Origin: Magicicada septendecula
Lineage: Eukaryota > Arthropoda > Insecta > Hemiptera > Cicadidae
Direction of reading: 5' to 3'
Assembly (NCBI GenBank): GCA_034769895.1
Contig: CM068372.1
Span: 382,001,910 to 382,065,909, forward strand
Length of the DNA stretch: 64,000 bases
Positions 24,359 through 36,499 of the stretch are shown one piece after another. The position numbers were made by a program, and so were the translations under genes. A model generated the notes under the pieces. That model did not search any database. It had not been told where the DNA came from and was given only the letters and a program-made list of their open reading frames with translations. Every line of letters starts with the position of its first letter. Position 1 is the stretch's first letter.

Positions 24359-25139
24359 CAGGGGCGGATTAGTAGCACATGGTGCCCTATGCTGCCATCA
24401 GACTGGTGCCATTCAAATCAGACCCCCCCCCCATTCAAAATTCAACCTTTTATCCATTATTTATACTGATAAATGGCATACACAATTTCGAAAGTTAAAA
24501 ATTATTTTATTAAAGTCACAAATTACAACAACTAAATACGAGTTATTACAATGAGCATAGTAGTACTTAAGCTTAGAAAATAATAATCGATCCATATTTT
24601 TCTTGATTTTGCCTTAACGGAGTCTTGTATAATTTCTTCTAAATCGAGCGATAAAGTATCTCGCTTTCAATATTCAACCTTGCTAACAAAGATAGTCTCT
24701 CATCTCCCATACTTGAAGTCAACATATCTTAAATCTTTTTAATGCAGAAAATGTTCTTTCAGAGTACCAGTTAACTATTGGAATGGTGAAAAGCAGCAGG
24801 CGATAAGCAATGTATAAATTCGGAAATACATCAATCATTTTGCAATCAATAATCCAGTTTAATACCTTAAGCGGACAGACTGTAGTATCATGGAATGTCA
24901 TCTTCATTCGAACGATTTAAAAAAAAACCTCTTTCTTGCAATTTTACTCGTGGCACAAAGTGCTCAGTTCTATTAGAAGATCGTCGAAAAGTGGGCACAC
25001 ATCTTTTTATGATTTGGATTGAGGACATTTGTTTTTTTTCACATTTACTATCTTCAAAAGGGTTTTGTATGGTGCCCCCTCTGACAGCTGAGGTCCTGGT
25101 GCTGCAACATACCCTAGCGTTATGGATAATCAGCCACTG
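24359..25139 (-). mobile_element. hAT element remnant
   Basis: Left end CAGGGGCGGATTA; right end, reversed, CAGTGGCTGATTA. Target duplications GTTGTTGT (24351-24358) and GTTGTTGC (25140-25147). The minus strand codes for 'FPNLYIAYRLLLFTIPIVN' then SERTFSALKRFK (24720-24830), the hAT C-terminal dimerisation block. A frameshifted 'ERLSLLARLNIESEI' and 'EEIIQD.VKAKSRK' tail follows (24580-24720). The catalytic region is absent, so it is an internally deleted copy. Confidence 0.88.
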
Positions 25140-25680
25140 GTTGTTGCAATATTAATTTGTAATATTGTGATAAAGTAAACAAACAAGCGCGCGCCGCACA
25201 CATGATCAGGTCGTATGATGGTATCCTGTGTAAGCGCGTGCATTGCAGTCATCACTTCACGCGGCATTCCTAAAAATACTCTGCGTCTGTAATGGCATAC
25301 AACTTCCTGTACAATGCAATCGTCCGACATTTCCTTATCGCTTACTTGCGCATGTGGAGGGGGAAGTACTTTACTGTATATTGACTGTCACTTATTCTGC
25401 TATGTTGACGTAAAAACTAATATAATTCTACTGAACTTAACGTTTACTGATATGTATATACGAGTAGATGTGTGTCGTCGTTAATATGCGGATTATGAAA
25501 GCAAACAGCTGATAAGGCGTAACAACAGCTGTCTCTCCTGTAACCAACCGTTGATAAATTATGTATTCACAGTGAAGTTTTGCGTTGCTTGTTTGTTTAA
25601 TTACATGTTTACCAGGCTGAACATATTGATAAATATTCATAAATCAATAGACAAAAAGCTTGTATGCCAATCTCCCTCAG

Positions 25681-27080
25681 CAGGGGCGTACTTATGAGAC
25701 CCCCCCCCCCCAAAAGAGTGAAAAGCGGTGACAAGTTTGGTTATTTCGTAATTTTTAGGCTGTTTTATTTTATTTTTCAGCTGGGTATTCTACTCGACAG
25801 TAGTAGGTCTTTTTTAAAATTTTTAAATATACAAACATGTTTATTACTCAGCATTAGGGCTATCAATTTGAAATATGAAATTTAAGAAAATCAATAAGTA
25901 TCTTTTAACAACGTTTCTATAATGCGTATTTTTATTGTGTTATTACCGTTTACTTTAATGTGACTGATTACTTCCATGTTCCGTAAGGAAATGAAAGTAT
26001 GATGATCGCGAAAAAATCGTGTTCTAAATAAGGGCTGATTCTGAGTGTACTACCTTCAAAACATGAAGAAAAGTCATTTTCCGAAAAGTATCTGTGTCTA
26101 TGTCTGTGTGTAGAATTGTTCTGTGGCGAACGATAACTGCCTCAAATTCAAACAGAATCAAATATTTTTTTGTATATGTGCCCGAATTGTAGCGCATTCA
26201 AGCTCTATTGATTTTGGTAAAGATCGGTTAAGGAGGAAGGGTTCTTTGCCTACACGTTTTACGTTTTAACAAGAGTAAAGTACTTAACAATTAATTTAAA
26301 CTTTTTCAAACAATGTTAAAAATAAAATTAAAATTTTTGTAATTGTTAAAAATAAAATAATTTTGTTGCCAGGCAACCAGGTCGGTTAGGAGGGAGGGGT
26401 AGTTTACTTTCATTGTTTATGTTTTAACAAGAGTAAAGTACTTAATTCAATAAATAAGTGCCCCGAAAATAAAGTCGTATTAATCCACTGTAAAATGGTA
26501 AATGAGATAATTATAAATGGAGTGGGTAGTTGAAGGGGGAAAAGGGGGATTTTTTGAAAATTGCTGTGCTGAAATCAAGTAAAGTACTAACATTTAATTT
26601 TGAAGGATAAGGTGTCTTAGAAATTAAATATAATAAAACTATTACTGTATGAAAGTGTAAATATCATTAATGGTGGCAATCGGTTGAGGAGGAGAGATGA
26701 TTATCTGCGTGGTTCAGTTTTTTGTAAGAATAAAGTACCTAATTTTGTAGATAAAGTGACTCGAAAATAACATTATATTAAACGACTACCCCATAATAAC
26801 AAAATTATCTATAAATAGTGACAATATTTTGAGGGTGGGCGATATTTTTTTTACAAATTATCGAACCGAATTCAAGTAAAATGATTTAAAATATAACTTA
26901 TATCTTTGAACATGGAAGTCATGTATGGTTCTCCATACCGATTTTTTCATGATGTTATCACGCGTTCTTCAGCCACTTTAAAGACAGTAATGTTGATTAA
27001 TCTTAATTTGTTTTTTCTTTTTTATGAAGCCGACTCGACACCGTTCCCCCCCTCAAAGCCAACCTCTAGATACGTCCGTC
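25681..27080. mobile_element. hAT-like element interrupted by a satellite element
   Basis: Left end CAGGGGCGTACTTATGAG followed by a run of C; right end TACGTCCGTC preceded by CCCCCCCTCAAAG. Flanks TCCCTCAG (25673-25680) and TCCCCCAT (27081-27088) match at 6 of 8 positions. The interior is taken up by the satellite element at 25965-26945. The right terminus is more diverged than the left. Confidence 0.55.
25965..26945 (-). mobile_element. Old copy of the satellite element family
   Basis: Starts with the palindromic CTTCCATGTTCCGTAAGG and the conserved terminal module (25971-26120). Then come one satellite unit (GCGAACGATAACTGCC ... AAGATCGGTTAAGG), several decayed AGTAAAGTACTTAA-type blocks, and the family terminus with the hairpin GTATGG-TTCT-CCATAC at 26923-26940. 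It is clearly more diverged than the 3-kb and 9.9-kb members. Confidence 0.8.
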
Positions 27081-27506
27081 TCCCCCATCGATAGCAGAGG
27101 CCGGCAATTTTAATTTTACCGTTTAATAATCTTAGCCTCTGTACAGCTGGCCCGGTTGTGACTTGAATCAGTTAGGTAAATATGAGATGCCCCTGGGGGG
27201 ATGAGACTAGTTTCCGGATGAGATTAGCTTGTAGGTTGGATCTCACATTTGTCATAGGACAAATGACAAATGCAGGAATGTTCCCTTTATAATTTTGTGG
27301 ATAATGCAGCAATAAAATTTGTGATGTTTCAGAATTAAAGGCAAGAAACTCTTAGTTTACCTTTTACAAAGACAACGGTTCAACAAACCGTAGACAAGCG
27401 TGTCTGGCGAATGCGTACTTTTTTTTTAAGGATGCAAATACGTACATTATTTACTGAATGTTGACTGCCATTATTAGGGAGACTTTACCTTTGTTCTATT
27501 AATTTA

Positions 27507-27960
27507 CGAGGGTAGGGTGAAAAGTTTCGGGCCTGATTAGCAAAACAACACTTTTCTGGATTAATTTGCATTTATTTTTCAACATAATTTCTATTTAGCT
27601 CTATACACGTTTTCCAACGGTGTTCTAAAGCGGTTATGCCAGACAGATAAGCCGATTTGTCTAGTTTCTCAAAATAGCCAATTACAGCATCGCTGACTTG
27701 ATTGTCGTCAGTAAAGCTTTTCCTCATCGAGTCATTTTTAAGTTTAGGAAAGAGGTAGAAGTCACTCGGGGCTAAATAGCAACAGTTGGTTGAAACCTCT
27801 TATCGACATTTTTTTGGTCAAGTGTCAGCAAACGCGGCACCCAACTAGCGCACAGAAAAACTTTGTCATACACAGATGTTCGTGAGATAGTGCAAGATAG
27901 GGCAGGTCCGGTGATATACCAACAGTCTCAGTTATCTCGTTCACTTTCATTCTACAGTCT
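27507..27960 (-). mobile_element. Mariner element lacking its catalytic core
   Basis: Terminus TTACGAGGGTAGGGTGAAAAG at 27507, matching the other mariner end at 63493. The minus strand gives, from the right, 'NEITETVGIS', a 'CARWVPRLLT'-like block (in 27820-27860), then directly 'CYLAPSDFYLFPKLKND' and 'SAYLSGITALEHRWKTCIEL' close to the terminus. The segment with the catalytic Asp residues is missing, so this is an internal deletion derivative. Confidence 0.75.
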
Positions 27961-28690
27961 ACCAAAACGATTTTATGGATTTTTTTCTATTTTTGCTGGC
28001 ACAGTCACTTCAATGGGAAGTTTATAAGAAACCACTTATGTCGACCAATATAATTCTCTGTAATCGATTGTACAAAATGTCAAGTATCCTCCCAAACGTG
28101 TTATCGTCTGTACTGTTTTGTCGTCAGATCATTAGATTTTCACGTTCGAGAACAATCTATCGTGGTTGCTGTTATGAAACGACATCGCGAGTAAACAATT
28201 GTTCTGCTTTAGTAGTTCATACCATAACAATTGGAAATGAAATCAAAATTGTCATTTGTGACAAAATCCTTTAATTTTTCTGTTTTTCATTCTCACTGTA
28301 AAAGCAGAATATTCATGTTTAAATATAGGCCTATCCCTGGACCGAATCAGCGATCCACAAGTCCATTACGGGGACAGTGGGACAAACGCCTACAATGAGG
28401 ACGAATTCTGGATTTCCAACGACGTTGGCCTATTTGTCGGATCGTAATGAAGCAGTATTGCCACCTGTATAGCCTATATTATTTTAGTAGATATATTATC
28501 ATGTACATAGAATATCGTATATGCATGAGGATAGACAGGCAAAAGGAATATTGATAAAAATAATCTTTACATTACAATTGAAATATATTTAAATATGAAA
28601 GAAACTGAAGGTGACAAAGTAATAATGGATAATAATTACTAGTTTTTGTCACTGGAACAAATTTCTACAAATTGTTTTTTTTTTGTTTTC
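27960..28690. other. Unassigned stretch
   Basis: A 99-codon plus-strand frame (27975-28274) has no recognisable motif. A pyrimidine tract with TTTTGTTTTCCAG ends near 28692 and could act as a splice acceptor for the block that follows. Confidence 0.3.
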
Positions 28691-28692
28691 CA

Positions 28693-29192
28693 GCGACAAC
28701 GACAATAAAACGGGGCGCGGCTTCGACGCGGTGTTATGAAACAGTGCTGGCATTAGTAACGCGTACATTATGCTTAGAAACACATCAAATAGTTTTCAAG
28801 GACAACGGTCGTGAAGTGATAATGGATCGCACGGCGCATGTGCAAACGGAACGAACTCGGCTACGGCAAAAGAACTAGTACACACAACACACAAAACAGC
28901 TGAGCGCCGAGTTTTTCTGTAGTAGTCAGTCGGCGGGTGATTCATGCGGTTGGTTGTGTTGCGCGACGGCCGCGGCTACGGTGCCCGCGCGCGGTGTTTC
29001 GTAATCGATGTTGCGCCAGTGAGTCGAGAATGGCGAGCAGCTGACGGAGAAGAAAAAAACGTCGCGGTTTGTCGTTGTGTGAATTTCACAAGAGCGAAAC
29101 GGACGGCGAATTGTAGAAAATCAGTGCTGTGTGAATTTCTTTTCACTTGGAATTATTGTGAACGTATTGTTTCGTATTACGGCTGAAATGTG
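28693..29192 (+). other. Candidate CpG-rich first exon of a host gene
   Basis: GC- and CpG-rich against an AT-rich background, strongest from about 28910 to 29100. It contains an initiator-like AGTCAGTCGG (near 28924). It ends at ATGTG followed by GTAAGT (29188-29198): a start codon directly before a consensus splice donor. I infer a 5'-UTR exon whose coding would continue in an exon outside the window. A possible acceptor at 28692 would instead make it internal. The 80-codon open frame here is incidental and stops before the donor. No protein identity can be given. Confidence 0.4.
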
Positions 29193-29199
29193 GTAAGTC

Positions 29200-30295
29200 C
29201 GCTGAATTTAATTTAATCAATAGTTGGATTTCCGTAATGTAAACGCCCATATCGCGATTAGTATTTACTTCGAATGAAATTGGTTTGGACAAGTAAAATT
29301 ACATCTGCACTACAAAATACTCGAATTTTTTGTGTAACTCTGTGATAAAAGTGTAAAAATTATTTATATATTACTATGTCGGTTTTATATTCACAAATGC
29401 TCAAAGTTTTCTTGGTATATATTTAATATTAATATCTTCAAATAAATAAACTGCTAGTAGGTTTATTTTCACCTGACGCACGTTTCACAGAAATTATTCT
29501 GTATCTTCAGAGGTTTGTTTGAATTGTAATTGAATGTTTCGCTTACGGTATAGTTAACGGATAATCGATTTTACTTCTATTCTATTTTCGATTTTTGTAA
29601 TGTTTATGTAGTCAGCTTTTATTATATATTTAATGTTTTATTATTCTACATAAACTAGTCTATCTGTTAACTTCTTTGGCGTAAAAACATTTAAAAATAT
29701 AATGGTAGTTTTATCTCCATATTTTTAACAGTTCCTTCTATGGTTAGCATAATTTGTGAACTACTGGACTATCTTCCATAAGATTCCGCCTCACCATATC
29801 CTTTTCAAATGTTAATTCGTACAGTTCAGTTTTCTTGCTTTTTATGTAGACCTACGGTATTTTGAAATTACATTAAATGTAAAAACGTTTGAAATTTTGT
29901 ATACATTTTTAAAAATTGTTTAACAAGTTCCAGGAATAAACGTTTATGTCACTTTGTTGCGTGGGTTCGCTACCATTGGTCTAATTCGTATGACCGTGCA
30001 TTTTCCTACCAAAAACTGTAAACCTTTTCGTCAAAAACGTAAAATAATCAATACTTGAAGTTGGCGACACTGATTTTGAGAATTATGTTTCCCCAAGCTT
30101 GGTCACTTTGTTGCCGGTATTCATTATGTGAGAACAAGCGTTACGCAATGCCATTATAATCACGACTTCGTATAATAGAACCGCATAAAACAATGGAAGT
30201 TAATGTTTTGTACGATCCGTTATTCTCCTGGATGCATGCAGTCTGCGTCCTTCAATCGTCTTCTTGTGTTAATAGGAGAAACTGTGAAAGTTTGA
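29200..30295. other. Unassigned AT-rich stretch
   Basis: No coding signal. A hammerhead-like motif on the minus strand lies at 29481-29510. Confidence 0.4.
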
Positions 30296-30297
30296 AT

Positions 30298-30500
30298 ATA
30301 TTTACAGCGGTGGCTGAATTGACCAGTTGGTACGGCAGACGTCCTGAGTTCGAGACCCGTCATTATCGTAAAATCAACTGGGTTTTTTTTCTGTTTAAGT
30401 ATTGGACATAATCGAACCAGATATGTCTTGGACAGGCCCGGGGTTCGATCGACGATTAAGGTGGATACCAAGATCAAGGTGCTAAAATAGCGTGGTTCCA
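30298..30500 (+). mobile_element. tRNA-like SINE candidate
   Basis: An A-box-like GGTGGCTGAATTGACCAG (30308-30326) and a B-box-like GAGTTCGAGACCC (30346-30359) are about 25 bases apart. Downstream is a second GGGGTTCGATCGAC with a flanking CAGGCCCG, as in the body of many insect SINEs. No intact tRNA cloverleaf is formed. Confidence 0.45.
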
Positions 30501-30534
30501 GCTAAATGACGGGCTTCTGAATAATGATTGCATG

Positions 30535-30800
30535 TTTTGTGTGTGTGTGCGGGCGCGATGACCATCCCTGCGATATGTCTGGATCTTATCATGTATGGAG
30601 AATACCTGTACCTTTTTTGTAATATCATCCTCATTGCGCGAACGCCACTGTCTCGTGCAACTCTTTGTTCTTCTCAGATACTTTGTTTCTGAAGTTTGAA
30701 TCTGGTTTTTAATCTTCTTTGTAGGAACCCATGTTTCACATCATCCATATAGTAAAACGGGCACTGCCATTGATTTATAAAAATTTAAGCCTTGTTATTT
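30535..30800 (-). mobile_element. LINE RT fragment, minus
   Basis: Minus strand: 'LNKALNFYKSMAVPVLLYG', 'CETWVPTKKIKNQIQTSE' and 'TKYLRRTKSCTRQ', then 'NEDDITKKVQVFSIHDKIQ'. Same family order as other copies, with one frameshift at the YGxE(T/N)W box. Confidence 0.8.
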
Positions 30801-31454
30801 AAGCCTTATCCCTTTTCATTAAAGGGATTAAAATGTATTCTGTTAATACAAGAAATTGTTAAAATTTATCAGTTTTCATGATTTTCGGTGGTTAAAGATA
30901 TTAACAGTCTTTTATTTCTTTTGTTCTTTTCCTTAACTGTCCTAGGGGCACGTTTTCCGCGGTATAGCACATCGAAAGTAAAATAAAAATATTTTTCGAC
31001 CAACCCTATTGACCAATCCTTTACTATAAAAATACTTTATTTACGAAAAATATTTTATAAAAGAGCTTTCAATCAGATTCAAGAGAAATTAGAAAAATAA
31101 ATAAAAGTAAACAGTTTTATAGTCTGTATATCATTACTATCTTTATAATCGTATATAATCTTTATAAATGATTATATAAAACCAAAAATGGCGTTGTTAG
31201 GATGGAATGGAATTTCGCTGATTGAATCAAAGTATCAGACTTTGATTTAAACATATTAAACTGTACAATACCTTTACGATCCCCCCCTACCCCACCAAAA
31301 TTCTAATAGTGCAAAGTACCGCTCTCGTGTGGTCACCTCTGTACCGCCCCATGGTAACGGCCAAACCTCTCATGTCGGAGTCGAACGAGGTACTTGCCCC
31401 GACCAAGACCTTGTTTATTGTGTTGTTTGTTCCAGTAGCATACTTGTCCCCATC

Positions 31455-31850
31455 TGGGGAAATTACTACGCATCTTTAACTGTATGGTTCTGAAACTTGG
31501 CTCATAAAGAAAAAGATGAACAAGAGATACAGACAGCAGAAATGAAATTTCTGAGATCAGTTAAAAGTTGTAATAGACAAGATCATATAAGAAATGAAGA
31601 GATAAAAGAAGTGATTTAGATATTTTTTCAGTTAACGGAAGGATTAAAGAATACAGAAGAAGAAAATGGATTCAGCACATCGACAGAATGGACGAAAGTA
31701 GAATACCGAAGATGGCGAAAGATTACAAACCTAGAGGCCCAAACCTAGAGGCAGAAGAACAGTTATTAGGCCTAAGAAAAGGTGGACTGTGGAATAGGTA
31801 CAGGCCGCTAAAGCCTAAAACCGTTAAGAAGATGAAGGTGATGATTTTTA
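31455..31850 (+). mobile_element. LINE RT C-terminus with 3' end
   Basis: Plus strand: 'LYGSETWLIKKK', 'IQTAEMKFLRSVKSCNRQ', 'IRNEEIKE', 'GRIKEYRRRKWIQHIDRMDE' and 'GLWNRYRPLKPKTVKKMK'. The 3' end GTTAAGAAGATGAAGGTG is the same LINE end as at 59390 on the other strand, where a long CAT/CTT tail follows. Stops and a frameshift are present. Confidence 0.88.
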
Positions 31851-31916
31851 TCTGTACAGTCTTTATTATGGCAGTATAATAATGAAGGTAAACATAAAAT
31901 ATTAAATATTTTATGT

Positions 31917-32215
31917 TTACATACAATTTTCAGTGTAAAAACTGAGATCAATCTTCTCAGCAGCCTCTAAAGCAAGAACATCCATATCGAGTTGAGACGT
32001 TGCTAACCTCAATAGTTTATGCAGAAAAGATGTTGTGAGGAGATTTCTGTTACAATGCTTCATTAACTTCATTGTGGAGATCATGCTTCCACAGACGCAT
32101 ATAGGCCTACTCCTAAATATCGACGTAATTTTCCGTCTAAAATTTCTCAGATTTGGAAACCGTTCATCAGGTAGCTGTTTGAAGACATCCAGGCTCTTTC
32201 TTTTCGACACGTCTG
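31917..32215 (-). mobile_element. hAT transposase C-terminal fragment
   Basis: A 97-codon minus-strand frame with 'FPNLRNFRRKITSIFRSRPI' then 'CGSMISTMKLMKHCNRNLLT' and 'LLRLATSQLDMDVLAL'. This is the dimerisation domain of the hAT group related to ZBED5/GTF2IRD2-type genes ('vaSiFgStY.CE..FS.mK..Ks..R..Lt..hL...LR.at'). The key 'CE.lFS' motif is changed to 'CGSMIS', which with the missing N-terminal domains marks a pseudogene. Confidence 0.7.
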
Positions 32216-32219
32216 TCCA

Positions 32220-33540
32220 ATTCGAGTTTTTAAATTACGAGTTTCTGTGGTTATTAAAGTGTTTCAGTGACAAGCTATAAATTACGTTTGATCACGTGAC
32301 CTCACATTTAACATGCCGTTCCCGAAGTTTTTATTGCCAGGCCATAGAACTCGCCGCCTGTCCAGTCATGACACAGACCAGTCATCTGTTGTTGCCAGAT
32401 TTTATGATTTTTTTTACTACTGAGCTCGTATCGTAAAGATAAATAAAACTCGTATTTATTACCGCCAGCGGTGGTTCAAATCATTCGGGCGTTATTGTTC
32501 TAACAGCGCTGTGTGGTTACTGATACTGTATAACAGCCATATCTGTCTCGATCAATCTTTCGTCTCTAGTAATGGCTTTTAGCGTTATAATTTTTTTGCA
32601 TAACGACTAGTATGGTATTACTAAAACAACCAGAAGATTAACATTCGGAAACCTTTGATGTAACAGTGGATCCCAGTTTTAAGATGAGATTACTGTTTTT
32701 GTCCACGTTGTCACTGCGTTGCCACGATTAGTATTCATCAGCAACAACTTATCGACTTCAGGGTTCTTTTTAGGGCGTTTTCTATCATTCACTGGGAGAA
32801 GAAGAGGGTCCCGGTTTAACGGGATCTGACTCTCATTATACTTACACAGAATAAATCAGAACACAAATAATCGAATCAAAAATAATAAAGTCAAACAGAG
32901 AAACACATGACTAAACGAACAAAACACAAATAGGTACGTAGTAACTGCTGCACATCGGTTCCGTAAACGAACATAGCTGCTAACTGAGCGTTTTGCCGGT
33001 TTATACAGCGGCAACACATTGGGTGGACGAATGTGTCCCGTCCACCACAGTTTGTATAATGACAACTACTACGAGGTCAAGGACCGTACGCAGTAAAACG
33101 TTGGCGATGTCTGAGCCGGCAACACAAGACGGTGCATGTGCTCAGCAGTTGTTCGGATTTCCAATTATTCAATAACTAAAGTATTTATTCTGTGAAATAA
33201 TTAATATTATTTTCTCGTATTTCCAGTACTGTTGCCGCCGGCAACAGCGGTTACATGGACGCCACGCTACTATAATATAAATACACTCGCGCAGGTAAAG
33301 ACACACACACACACACACACATTTATAAATGAACATATCTACTTCAGGAGTGTGTGCACATGTTATTGGAGATGAAGCATGTCAGAAGATCGAGGACAAA
33401 ACACAAGTCACCGCAGTCACCTTCCTCAGATATAAGGAAAGTGATGTGTTGATCTGCGCGGAAACCTACAAGATCACATACACACACATTCATTAAATTT
33501 GTTTCGTAGAATACCACTGCCGGAGTCATTAATAAAAGAA
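32220..33540. other. Unassigned stretch
   Basis: Two short perfect hairpins: GGTGGACG/CGTCCACC (33022-33046) and CTGTTGCC-GCC-GGCAACAG (33229-33247). A short (CA)n is at 33299-33321. No gene recognised. Confidence 0.4.
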
Positions 33541-34030
33541 ACGATGTCCGGGCTGTTGGACCGTGGTCGATTGCTGTGATCTGTCATTGTCTAAACATTT
33601 CGACCACCTTTAGTAAATCTGAGGCCTTCTTCAGTAAAAAAGATTACAAAATGTTCGGGCAAAGGGTGGACAGCCAAACGTACTCCTGATGAGGTAAAAG
33701 CAATCCTCTCATTGCGGTCAGGGGTGCGTTCGTCTGTACACCCTTTGTTCGAACATTTTGTAAACTGAACAAGGCCTCCGTTGGGTGACCTAAACATTTA
33801 GACAATGGCATTGCGTTTAACCTTGGTCAGGGGTGTGTTTGGCTGTCCACCCTTTGCTGAATATTTTGTCAACTGAAGAAGGCCTCCGGTGGGTGGGCTA
33901 AACATTTAGACAATGGCATTGCGTTTACCTCGGTCAGGGGTACATTTGGCCGTCCACCCTTTAACGGAACATTTTGTAAACTTTTTTCCGGTGAATCGCC
34001 GAAACGTTTAGTCAATGATACGTCAAAGCA
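33541..34030. repeat. ~108-bp tandem array with an inverted leading half-unit
   Basis: Units start at GGTCAGGGG near 33716, 33825 and 33932. Each carries a '(G/C)TGTCCACCCTTT' phrase, 'ACTGAAGAAGGCCTCCG' or a variant, and 'TAAACATTTAGACAATG'. The left part (33597-33715) contains the same phrases in reverse orientation. The phrase CCGGGCTG..GACCGTGGTCGA at 33548 is shared with the inverted repeat at 60524-60798, so the two loci belong to one family. Confidence 0.85.
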
Positions 34031-34399
34031 ATCGAACACGACCCAACATCCCGAACAAAAATTATTTTATTAATACATTTATTAATTTAATTATAATACA
34101 AACCATCACTACAAATGACTGAATGACTATCTAACTACGGGAGTTTTAGTGACGTCACGGAAAATATCCGGGCGTTTGTGATTGTGTATTGAAATCAGAA
34201 AAACGGGACTGAAATGATGTACTGAGCGAAACGTTCGGCCCATCTGAACGTAATGATATATGAGCCAGCAGGTTCAGTCACGAGATGTAACAGCTATAGT
34301 GCAACACTGTAGACTGTAGCCTATGGTACAACGTCTAAGATATAGACAGGACATACGCAGCATATCCAGGTATCTAAGAATATAATGGACAGGACATAT

Positions 34400-35851
34400 T
34401 GTGACGATTTCATTAATAAAAATATGTTAATTAATTAAGTTGATAATATATAAGCGGAGAAATTTTAAATTCTTAATAAAATCTCACATTGTAAACTAAT
34501 TCTTATGGCAATCATTTAATAATAATAATATTTAATATAAGTCTAATAATAAAATTAAAAGGGAATGGAATTGTACAGAAAGGGTAAAGCTTATTAATTT
34601 ATCCTGTATAAACAAGAACTGACCAGAATTAACTTGTTTTCTGACCCCTAAATAAACTAAGTATTATTGTAAATTTGTTATTATTTAAATAATTAATTAA
34701 GACCATTGTTACGTACTTTGATAACTTCTGCAACTAAGAATATCACGATTTAATTATTTAATCAACCGTAGTCCTTTAATTAAAATTAGAAAAACGGAAC
34801 TACTTTTATGTTGCCTAGTAATTGTCTTGAGATTACTACGCTCTCCTTAACTATTTTCTTCCACTTGTAATGGAGCGCTCACGCCGTAAGCAGCGTAAAG
34901 CGTTGTTTCGCTACGTGTATATATAAAAATGTGAAAGGGTTGATACCATGACTATTTAAATAAGTAATTTGTGTGGTGATGACATCTCTCTATATTATAA
35001 AATAACGGACTATGTAATTTATACAGTATTACAACCTAGAAGGTGATAGTCAACTAATCTATCATCATGTGAAGTGTATAACAGTGAAACAAACTTTCTA
35101 TCTATGTATTCTAACTACAAGAATTACTAAGAATAACTACAGTCGCCGGAGATGAATGTACCACACCAGGAATGATTTCACATACTTCTAGAACTTCACC
35201 ATCACAGTATGATAAGGTAACGACTGAACTTCAAGAAACATCAGGAGGACCGAAGAACTAATTCTGCAGCAACTTCAGGAAACACACAGGTGACATGGAG
35301 GCTTGTCTTCCATGGTTAAGAGTTACAAAATTATGAACCCAAAAAGACAATTTAAACTATCATATTGAAGACTTTTAAAACTCATGTTTAAATGTAATAA
35401 CATTAAAGACTTTAGAAACCTGACATTTTAGGTAACATGTAGTATAAAATCTAATAACGCTAGTTATAGCAAAAAGGTAAAGTTTAAACTAAAAGTTTTG
35501 TTGTTTTAGAAGATTAGTAAAAAACCATTCTTCAAATGGTTAGAGTTTCGATATTGTACATGGCAAGGTGACCATAATTCATTTAATATATTTAATCCCG
35601 GATCCGTGGAATTAATCAATAAGATGTACATCATATTTTGAAGCCCCTTTGTAAGGTAGTAATTTATATATTTAATCATATAGTAAACTATATTGTTTGA
35701 GAACTTTCAATAGAGAACTTAATCACCAAATGTAATAAAGAGATGTCATCTAAGTACCAAGTAAAATGAGTGCATAAATCAACAGTCTCCCCTTCCAAAT
35801 TTCCTGCTATATAAATTGTTTATTTGTTGTGATTATTTTCAGTGCTTCACA
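34400..35851 (+). mobile_element. Probable LTR of a retrotransposon
   Basis: Starts TGTGACG and ends CTTCACA (TG...CA with a 5-bp inverted repeat TGTGA/TCACA). It contains a TATA box (TATATATAAAAATG, near 34920), an AATAAA signal near 35733 and a T/G-rich stretch before the end. The flanks (CATAT and ACGAA) are not a duplication, so this would be a 5' LTR rather than a solo LTR. Family not assigned. Confidence 0.5.
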
Positions 35852-36480
35852 ACGAAGGCAGCCGGTATAATTGGCACATCCAATTATTACTGGTTCCCTA
35901 AGTTATAACTCAAGAGAGGAGGTTATAATATCGCAGAAAGTTTAGGTGGACGCAAAATCGGTTCTGGGGGTGCAAAATTGACAAACGGCAGATAGAGTCT
36001 GTGGATACAAGTCGAGCACGGACAGTAGCAGTACCGGTAAGGGACCGATAGTACAGGCACATTAACAATCGGTAGTAACGGAGTTGTCGTGATTATGGCA
36101 AACAGCAGCCAACAGATGACACACTTTGACAGTTTGTGAACACGTCAATACAGCAATGTCCAAACATCCGGTAAAACACTCGACAGAAACGGAGGACCGG
36201 AGGTTGTTAGCCGTAATGAAAATATTACTAGGAGAATTTATGCGCTTGGAACACTAGCTCGCCAGTTCCTGAGATGATTTACTGTATACAGAGTTATGAG
36301 TCTATGAAAATAAAGTTTACGACCAGCTCCGTATATGACTTGGGAAAATGCCCAAAAACTTAATGGCCCGAAACTCGTAAAACATGTATAGTTTTCGAGC
36401 AGTTTTACTGTGTCCTGGAACTGATAACCTCATCACAGTACGATATTAGAAAAAAATGTAAGCCAGAGCGCGCGCGCGCA
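35852..36480 (+). other. Leader-like sequence after the LTR
   Basis: A short frame from about 36157 begins MSKHPVKHSTETEDRRLL, is charged, and stops after 33 codons. It could be a decayed gag start. No further retroelement protein is visible before the LINE fragment. Confidence 0.3.
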
Positions 36481-36499
36481 GGGCTCATTTTACAGTCTT

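Noticed and set aside
30298-30365. Functional tRNA gene
   Set aside because: A- and B-box-like words are present but the arms do not form a cloverleaf, and the flank looks like a SINE body.
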